DNA from: Leptospira montravelensis
GTDB taxonomy: Bacteria; Spirochaetota; Leptospiria; Leptospirales; Leptospiraceae
Assembly: GCF_004770045.1 (NCBI RefSeq)
Contig: NZ_RQFO01000004.1
Coordinates: 1 to 64,000 of the forward strand
DNA: 64,000 nucleotides
Direction: 5' to 3'
Part shown: positions 58,912-64,000 of the stretch, one piece after another
Layout of the letters: every line of letters starts with the position of its first letter
Position numbering within the stretch: the first letter of the stretch is position 1
Translations under genes and position numbers: made by a program
Notes under the pieces: generated by a model
Seen by the model: only the letters and a program-made list of their open reading frames with translations
Database searches by the model: none
Told to the model about the DNA's origin: nothing

Positions 58912-60255
58912 ATGAATTCTAACCCCCTTCAGGAGATAGAGTCTGAGAAGAACTTAATCGGTTACCTACTCATGAGAGGGGTAGCCGGGCAGGAAGACTT
59001 AGGTCTAAGCCCGGACGACTTCTATATGGACACACATAGGCGTGTCTTTGAAGCCGTCACTGATCTTATTAACGAAGGGATCAATATCGACCTAGTTACG
59101 GTCACAAACCAAATGCGGGAAAAACGTCTTTTTAAAGATGAGTCCCGCGACTTGGAATACATCACTTCTCTTTACAAAGATACAGTTCCTTTCCAACCAT
59201 TAGAATACTATGTTCGGCGTGTGAAACGTGTTTCCGACAGACGTAAGTATGTCGAAGCATTAAACCAAGCCATTGACAAAGTTAAAATTGAACCTGGAGA
59301 AAACGATTCTATATTTAGTCTCGTAGAACAGTCGCTCATGGACATTTCTCGCCAAGAGAGATCCAAAGGTTTACGAAAAGTAAAAGACGATGCCAACGCC
59401 CTGATTGATTACATTAAAAATGTAGTCGCTGCCAGCCAAAATGGAACGGGTGGTATCAATGGATTAAAAACCCATTTTACTGGTCTCGATATGGCAACCA
59501 CAGGTCTTAAATCTCACGAACTTATGATCCTTGCGGCACGTCCTGGAAACGGAAAAACTACGTTTGCTTTGAATATCGCTGCCAATGCCGCTTTGAAAGA
59601 ACGTAAAACCGTTGTTATCTTTTCCCTTGAGATGAGCCGGATCGAATTACTTCTCAAACTCATCAGTGCGGATGCAAGGATTGATTCCTATGCCTTAAAA
59701 GCAGGAACTCTCACTTCGGCACAAATGACACAACTGAAAGACAGTATTGGGAACATTACCTCTGCTAGTTTATATATTGATGATTCAGGATATTTGACCA
59801 TCCAAGAATTTTCGGCAAGACTACGCCAACTTCGGACTACTGAAGAAGTGGGTCTTGTGATTGTGGATTATTTGCAGCTCATGAGTGATCCGAAAGCCGC
59901 TATGGGAGGAAGGCAACAAGAGGTTGCCAATATTTCCAGGGGTCTTAAACAAATGGCAAGGGAAGTGGGTTGTCCTATCATCGCTTTATCACAGATGAAC
60001 CGTTCCATTGAAAACCGCTCCAAAGACCAAAGGCCACAACTCTCCGACTTACGGGAGTCAGGTGCCATTGAACAGGATGCGGACATTGTATGTTTTATTT
60101 ATCGGGAAGAAATGGTGAAACCTCCCGAGGAGCTTGACCCAAACAAAAGGGGAATGGCAGAGATCATTATCGCCAAAAACAGAGCGGGTGCTACGGCCGA
60201 TTTTCCATTGATGTTCAATCCGAAAATCAGCCGTTTCGACAACGTTCCATTATAA
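58912..60255 (+). CDS. dnaB: replicative DNA helicase DnaB
   Basis: 447 aa. N-terminal DnaB_N domain ([14 protein letters not shown] to the linker). RecA-like helicase domain: [17 protein letters not shown] (Walker A), [28 protein letters not shown] (Walker B), [24 protein letters not shown] and [19 protein letters not shown], then [21 protein letters not shown]. Unwinds DNA at the replication fork as a hexamer. No intein. Confidence 0.98.
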   Translation: MNSNPLQEIESEKNLIGYLLMRGVAGQEDLGLSPDDFYMDTHRRVFEAVTDLINEGINIDLVTVTNQMREKRLFKDESRDLEYITSLYKDTVPFQPLEYYVRRVKRVSDRRKYVEALNQAIDKVKIEPGENDSIFSLVEQSLMDISRQERSKGLRKVKDDANALIDYIKNVVAASQNGTGGINGLKTHFTGLDMATTGLKSHELMILAARPGNGKTTFALNIAANAALKERKTVVIFSLEMSRIELLLKLISADARIDSYALKAGTLTSAQMTQLKDSIGNITSASLYIDDSGYLTIQEFSARLRQLRTTEEVGLVIVDYLQLMSDPKAAMGGRQQEVANISRGLKQMAREVGCPIIALSQMNRSIENRSKDQRPQLSDLRESGAIEQDADIVCFIYREEMVKPPEELDPNKRGMAEIIIAKNRAGATADFPLMFNPKISRFDNVPL

Positions 60256-60267
60256 AGAGGTTTTCCA

Positions 60268-62073
60268 TTGAATCAGTGGGTCAGTTCCGAATACAAAAAT
60301 AGAATTAGCGCAACAAGTGTCTCCGATGCCTTTGTTGGTAAAACTTTATTCCTTTCCGGTTGGGCTTTTCGTTACCGCGACCAAGGTGGTGTGATCTTTA
60401 TCGATCTTCGTGATCGTTCGGGAATTTTACAAATCGTTGCGAGAAAAGAAATTTTGGGAGATGACTTTTCCAAAGTAGAAAAAATTCGTTCTGAGTTTGT
60501 GATTGCTGTCAAAGGAAAACTTTCTCTAAGGGATGCCGAATCCGTGAATCCAAAAATGGAAACCGGCAAATATGAGTTAATTGCTGATTCCGTAGAAATT
60601 TTAAATACATCCAAAACTCCTCCCTTTACTTTAGATGAGTTTGATCCTTCGGGCGAAGAAATTCGCTTGAAGTATCGTTATCTTGATATGCGAAGAGAAG
60701 AACTTCGTGACCGATTAGTATTACGTCACAAACTAACGTTTGCTTTACGGGAATACTTAGATAGTAAATCCTTTTTAGAAATTGAAACTCCTATTTTAAA
60801 TAAATCCACACCGGAAGGGGCACGGGACTTTCTTGTTCCTTCTCGTTTGAATGCCGGTGAGTTTTATGCTCTCCCACAGTCTCCCCAACTTTTTAAACAA
60901 ATCTTAATGATTGGGGGAATGGAAAGGTATTTCCAAATCGTAAAATGTTTTCGTGATGAAGACTTACGTGCAGACCGCCAACCAGAATTCACCCAACTCG
61001 ATATGGAGTTTTCTTTTGTCACAGAAGAAGACATCCGTCGTGAAATTGAAGCTATGTGGGCATTTGCTTTAAAAAAAGTGTTCCAACTAGAAGTGAATGC
61101 ACCATTTGCCACTATGCCATACCACGTGGCGATGGAAGAATATGGTTCTGACAAACCAGACATTCGTTTTGGAATGAAACTGGTGAATGTATCTGAGATT
61201 GTAAAAGATGCCGACTTCCAAGTGTTTAGTGCCGCTGTTTCCGGTGGTGGAGTGGTGAAGGCGATTTGTGTTCCGGGTGGGTCTGTGATTTCCAGAAAAG
61301 AAATTGAAGACTTAACTTCTTGGTTATCCCGTGACTTCCGTGCCAAAGGCCTTGCTTACATGAAACACGGGGCAAATGGACTTGAGTCCACCATCACCAA
61401 ACGATTTACACCGGATGCGCTTGCCGCCATTGCCAAAGCGGTTGGATCTAAAGAAGGAGATATGGTATTTTTTGGCGCCGACTCCTCAAAAATTGTGAAT
61501 GCATCCCTTGGTGCTTTACGATTGAAATTATCCGAAAAATATGATCCACCTAAGGTTCCTTATAGTTTCCATTGGGTTGTGGATTTTCCTATGTTTGAAC
61601 TGGATGAAACCACAAAAACTTGGACCTTCCTCCACCATCCCTTTACTTCTCCCAAAGAGGAAGACTTTGACAAACTGAGAGATTGGAAAGCTGGGAAAGA
61701 GGTTGACCTTTCTTCGATTGGTGCTAAAGCTTATGATCTAGTTCTCAATGGCACAGAAATTGGGGGTGGATCGATCCGGATTCACAACCCAGAAATCCAA
61801 AGCCTAGTTTTGGAAGCCATTGGAATTGGAGAAGAGGATGCTAAATCCAAATTCGGATTTTTACTCGATGCTTTATCGTTTGGAGCTCCACCACATGGGG
61901 GGATTGCCTTTGGAGTGGATCGGATTATGATGTTACTCACTGGGGGAACTTCCATTCGTGATGTCATTGCCTTCCCAAAAACACAAAAAGGAACCTGTAT
62001 GATGAGTGAAGCGCCAGGTCCTGTGGAAGCAAAACAACTAGAAGAATTAAAACTCAGGGTAGTCACTATCTAA
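60268..62073 (+). CDS. aspS: aspartyl-tRNA synthetase
   Basis: 601 aa, TTG start 12 bp after dnaB with an AAAGAGG site. OB-fold anticodon domain ([28 protein letters not shown]). Class II core: motif 1 [25 protein letters not shown], motif 2 [28 protein letters not shown], and motif 3 [20 protein letters not shown] insertion domain (about 290-410) marks the bacterial type. May charge tRNA-Asp and, if no separate AsnRS exists, tRNA-Asn too. Confidence 0.97.
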   Translation: MNQWVSSEYKNRISATSVSDAFVGKTLFLSGWAFRYRDQGGVIFIDLRDRSGILQIVARKEILGDDFSKVEKIRSEFVIAVKGKLSLRDAESVNPKMETGKYELIADSVEILNTSKTPPFTLDEFDPSGEEIRLKYRYLDMRREELRDRLVLRHKLTFALREYLDSKSFLEIETPILNKSTPEGARDFLVPSRLNAGEFYALPQSPQLFKQILMIGGMERYFQIVKCFRDEDLRADRQPEFTQLDMEFSFVTEEDIRREIEAMWAFALKKVFQLEVNAPFATMPYHVAMEEYGSDKPDIRFGMKLVNVSEIVKDADFQVFSAAVSGGGVVKAICVPGGSVISRKEIEDLTSWLSRDFRAKGLAYMKHGANGLESTITKRFTPDALAAIAKAVGSKEGDMVFFGADSSKIVNASLGALRLKLSEKYDPPKVPYSFHWVVDFPMFELDETTKTWTFLHHPFTSPKEEDFDKLRDWKAGKEVDLSSIGAKAYDLVLNGTEIGGGSIRIHNPEIQSLVLEAIGIGEEDAKSKFGFLLDALSFGAPPHGGIAFGVDRIMMLLTGGTSIRDVIAFPKTQKGTCMMSEAPGPVEAKQLEELKLRVVTI

Positions 62074-62074
62074 T

Positions 62075-63082
62075 ATGGATGAAAGTTTTACATTTCAGGA
62101 AGAATCCCTCTACCAAACGGTATGTGGGATTGGAGACAGCAAACTCCCGTTATGGGAAAGTCGCCTCAATGTAAAACTCATCCCTCGTGGAAAATCACTC
62201 ATCATCCAAGGAAGTGAAGACCAAGTCCAAGTGGCCTTGGATACCTTTCATAAGGTGGAAGAAAATTTCAAACGAAGGCCCGACAAAGCCGACTATTCTT
62301 TTTTTGATATCGATTATTTGGTAAATAAAGTAAAAGATTCCAGTGGTGGATGGCCGATCCCAGGTTCTTCTGACTTCCAGAAGGAAGGAGAAACTTGGAC
62401 ACCAAGAGACAAAATCTTTGTCACCTTCAAAGGAAAACCCATCTTTCCTCGTACCAAAAACCAAGAAAGTTTTGTCGATAGCCTTCATAAAAACTACATC
62501 ACCATTGCTATGGGTCCTGCTGGAACCGGTAAAACCTTTTTGTCCATTGCGTCGGCTTGCCGTATGATGCAAACAGGAGAAGTGGAAAGACTGATCCTCA
62601 CAAGGCCTGCGGTCGAAGCCGGTGAAAACTTAGGATTTCTTCCGGGTGATTTAACACAAAAAGTAAACCCATACCTTCGTCCCATCTATGATGCGTTACA
62701 CGAATGTATTGGCTTTGAAAAAACAAGTGAATATTTACAAGTGGGGAAAATTGAAATTGCACCCATTGCTTTTATGAGAGGACGAACTCTCTCTCATTCC
62801 TTTATTATTTTGGACGAAGCACAAAACTGTACTTTGCCACAGCTAAAAATGTTTCTGACTCGGTTTGGAAAAAACTCCAAAATGGCAATCTCTGGGGATG
62901 CCACCCAAATTGACTTGGCTCATGGAAGGTCTGGTTTAGAAAAAACGGTTTATACATTGCGAAATCTAAATGGAATTGAAACGATATTCTTTGGAAGAGA
63001 AGATATCACCCGCCATCCTATCGTCGAATCAATTGTAAGGCGATTTGAAGAAAACGAAAGTCTCTTCACAAAAAAAACATGA
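62075..63082 (+). CDS. PhoH-like ATPase (PhoL type)
   Basis: 335 aa. N-terminal KH-like region (about 25-65), then PhoH domain: [20 protein letters not shown] (Walker A), [46 protein letters not shown] (Walker B DEAQ) and [12 protein letters not shown]-linked ATPase often found next to the 7TMR-HD gene and ybeY, as here. Function in rRNA or RNA processing is inferred. Confidence 0.95.
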   Translation: MDESFTFQEESLYQTVCGIGDSKLPLWESRLNVKLIPRGKSLIIQGSEDQVQVALDTFHKVEENFKRRPDKADYSFFDIDYLVNKVKDSSGGWPIPGSSDFQKEGETWTPRDKIFVTFKGKPIFPRTKNQESFVDSLHKNYITIAMGPAGTGKTFLSIASACRMMQTGEVERLILTRPAVEAGENLGFLPGDLTQKVNPYLRPIYDALHECIGFEKTSEYLQVGKIEIAPIAFMRGRTLSHSFIILDEAQNCTLPQLKMFLTRFGKNSKMAISGDATQIDLAHGRSGLEKTVYTLRNLNGIETIFFGREDITRHPIVESIVRRFEENESLFTKKT

Positions 63083-64000
63083 AAGCAATTTTAGATTCCT
63101 CAATGACTAGGCTTACAGACTTTCTAACAAGAGTAAGACCTGTTTCTGTTGTTAGAAACATACAAATCATTCTTGTTTCACTCACTTTGTTATTTGTGAC
63201 CTATGTGCTTTCGATTCCATTTTTTGGACAAACAAGAGTAAATACAGACCCAGAAGGTTTATTTTCGGAAGGTAAAATTGCTCCAGAGACCATTCAATCG
63301 GTGAAAGAATTTTCCTACGAAGATACAGAGAAAACAAATTTAGAAAAACAAAAAGCAGCAGCAAACGTCCCTTATGCCTTTGATAAAGACTTCGGAATTT
63401 TAGTGGCAGGAATTGATAACAATCTTTCTGAAGATGTAGAACTACTTCGTAGTATATTAGCAGAAGGTAAAGCCACTCCAAATGTGGTAAAAGATCGTAT
63501 CCCTAGGTGGCGCAATCGAACAAATGAAGAAATTCAATCTATATTAGATTATAGTAGAAAAGATAAGTTAAAGAATTTTATCCAACAATATACCAATTTA
63601 ATATTTTCAAAATATTGTATTGTCAAAGAAGACCTGCCGTTTGCAAAAGATTTGGACAAAGCGGGAGCAAAAATTCGTAATATAGGGACACAAGACCAAA
63701 CTTCTATCATTGATGGGAATTTAGTGATTCCACGGTCACAAATTTATAAAGATGGTCCAGTTGCATCCGTTTTGTCAAAGTTAGCTTCCGAAAAGTTGCC
63801 AAACGTATCTGATTCACTACTGAAGGCTGTTTCTAGGATCGGACTTTATTATGTGTATTCTTATCCTGCATGTAATTACAATCCGGAAGAAACTGAAAAT
63901 GCGCGGATGCGTGCGTCAAACTCAGTTCCGATTCAGAAAAGTAGGATCCAAGCCAATGAAGTGATTGTTCGCGCAGGAGATGTGATCACTCCAGAAGTAA
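63079..64000 (+). CDS. 7TMR-HD family protein (PgpH-like), cut by window end
   Basis: At least 307 residues, open to the end of the window. Starts with ATG overlapping the PhoH-like stop (ATGA). One N-terminal membrane helix (about 26-49: [21 protein letters not shown]), then the large extracytoplasmic 7TMR-HDED domain: [29 protein letters not shown] and [29 protein letters not shown]. The seven-helix and HD phosphodiesterase parts must lie beyond 64000. Relatives (PgpH) degrade cyclic di-AMP. The phoH neighbour is typical. Confidence 0.88.
   Translation, partial: MKAILDSSMTRLTDFLTRVRPVSVVRNIQIILVSLTLLFVTYVLSIPFFGQTRVNTDPEGLFSEGKIAPETIQSVKEFSYEDTEKTNLEKQKAAANVPYAFDKDFGILVAGIDNNLSEDVELLRSILAEGKATPNVVKDRIPRWRNRTNEEIQSILDYSRKDKLKNFIQQYTNLIFSKYCIVKEDLPFAKDLDKAGAKIRNIGTQDQTSIIDGNLVIPRSQIYKDGPVASVLSKLASEKLPNVSDSLLKAVSRIGLYYVYSYPACNYNPEETENARMRASNSVPIQKSRIQANEVIVRAGDVITPEV

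Overview
The window most likely comes from a spirochete of the genus Leptospira, probably a saprophytic, moderately AT-rich species. The grounds are two adjacent FlaB-type flagellins, many lipoprotein signal peptides with loose spirochete-style lipoboxes, Leptospira-style housekeeping clusters (ribH-nusB; rpsF-ssb-rpsR-rplI-dnaB; phoH next to a 7TMR-HD protein), and many small proteins that I recognise only as conserved in leptospires. The genus is an inference from gene content. I saw no rRNA, tRNA, CRISPR array or insertion sequence.

Region by region. 1-553 is very AT-rich and holds no gene. 554-3734 (minus) is a compact three-gene operon: a RecA-like ATPase with a degenerate Walker A, an 85-aa protein and a family B DNA polymerase. 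3854-9264 holds a small membrane protein, a GC-rich structured intergenic stretch, a convergent LpoB-like / COG3014-like lipoprotein pair, purL and a flavin reductase. 9369-12835 runs perR-like, mutL, an ECF sigma factor and a probable membrane anti-sigma factor. 12839-17248 holds a repeat protein, hpf, a DUF4912 + GH57 pair for alpha-glucan metabolism and a SET-domain protein. 17336-24803 is one long plus-strand run: ribH, nusB, a TPR protein, a methyltransferase, a DEAD-box helicase, a cell-wall amidase and a membrane protein. 25185-27053 carries two flagellin genes with structured leaders and a strong terminator.

27.2-35 kb is more AT-rich and looks accessory: a single-TM chemoreceptor-like protein, a Ser/Thr-rich lipoprotein, decayed genes, a class III adenylate cyclase linked to a hydrolase and a DoxX-like protein, and a DedA/ATP-grasp fusion. 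A kefF-kefC pair, cyclophilin, a rhodanese and a soluble histidine kinase with a half receiver domain follow. 40.2-46.5 kb holds lipoproteins, a NamZ-like muramidase, a DUF2797 gene carrying a REP-like hairpin inside its coding sequence, a pseudouridine synthase and ychF.

46686-52599 (minus) is the most intriguing part. It is a tightly packed six-gene operon with a TPR-like membrane protein, a cysteine-desulfurase-like enzyme, a membrane-anchored CHAT-family protease, an exported protein, an ECF sigma factor and a 178-aa candidate partner. I suggest a proteolysis-gated sigma-factor signalling system. From 52587 the plus strand returns to envelope genes (TPR protein, LolB-like lipoprotein, CapA-like phosphatase) and then a core replication/translation block (rpsF, ssb, rpsR, rplI, dnaB, aspS, phoH and a pgpH-like gene cut by the window end).
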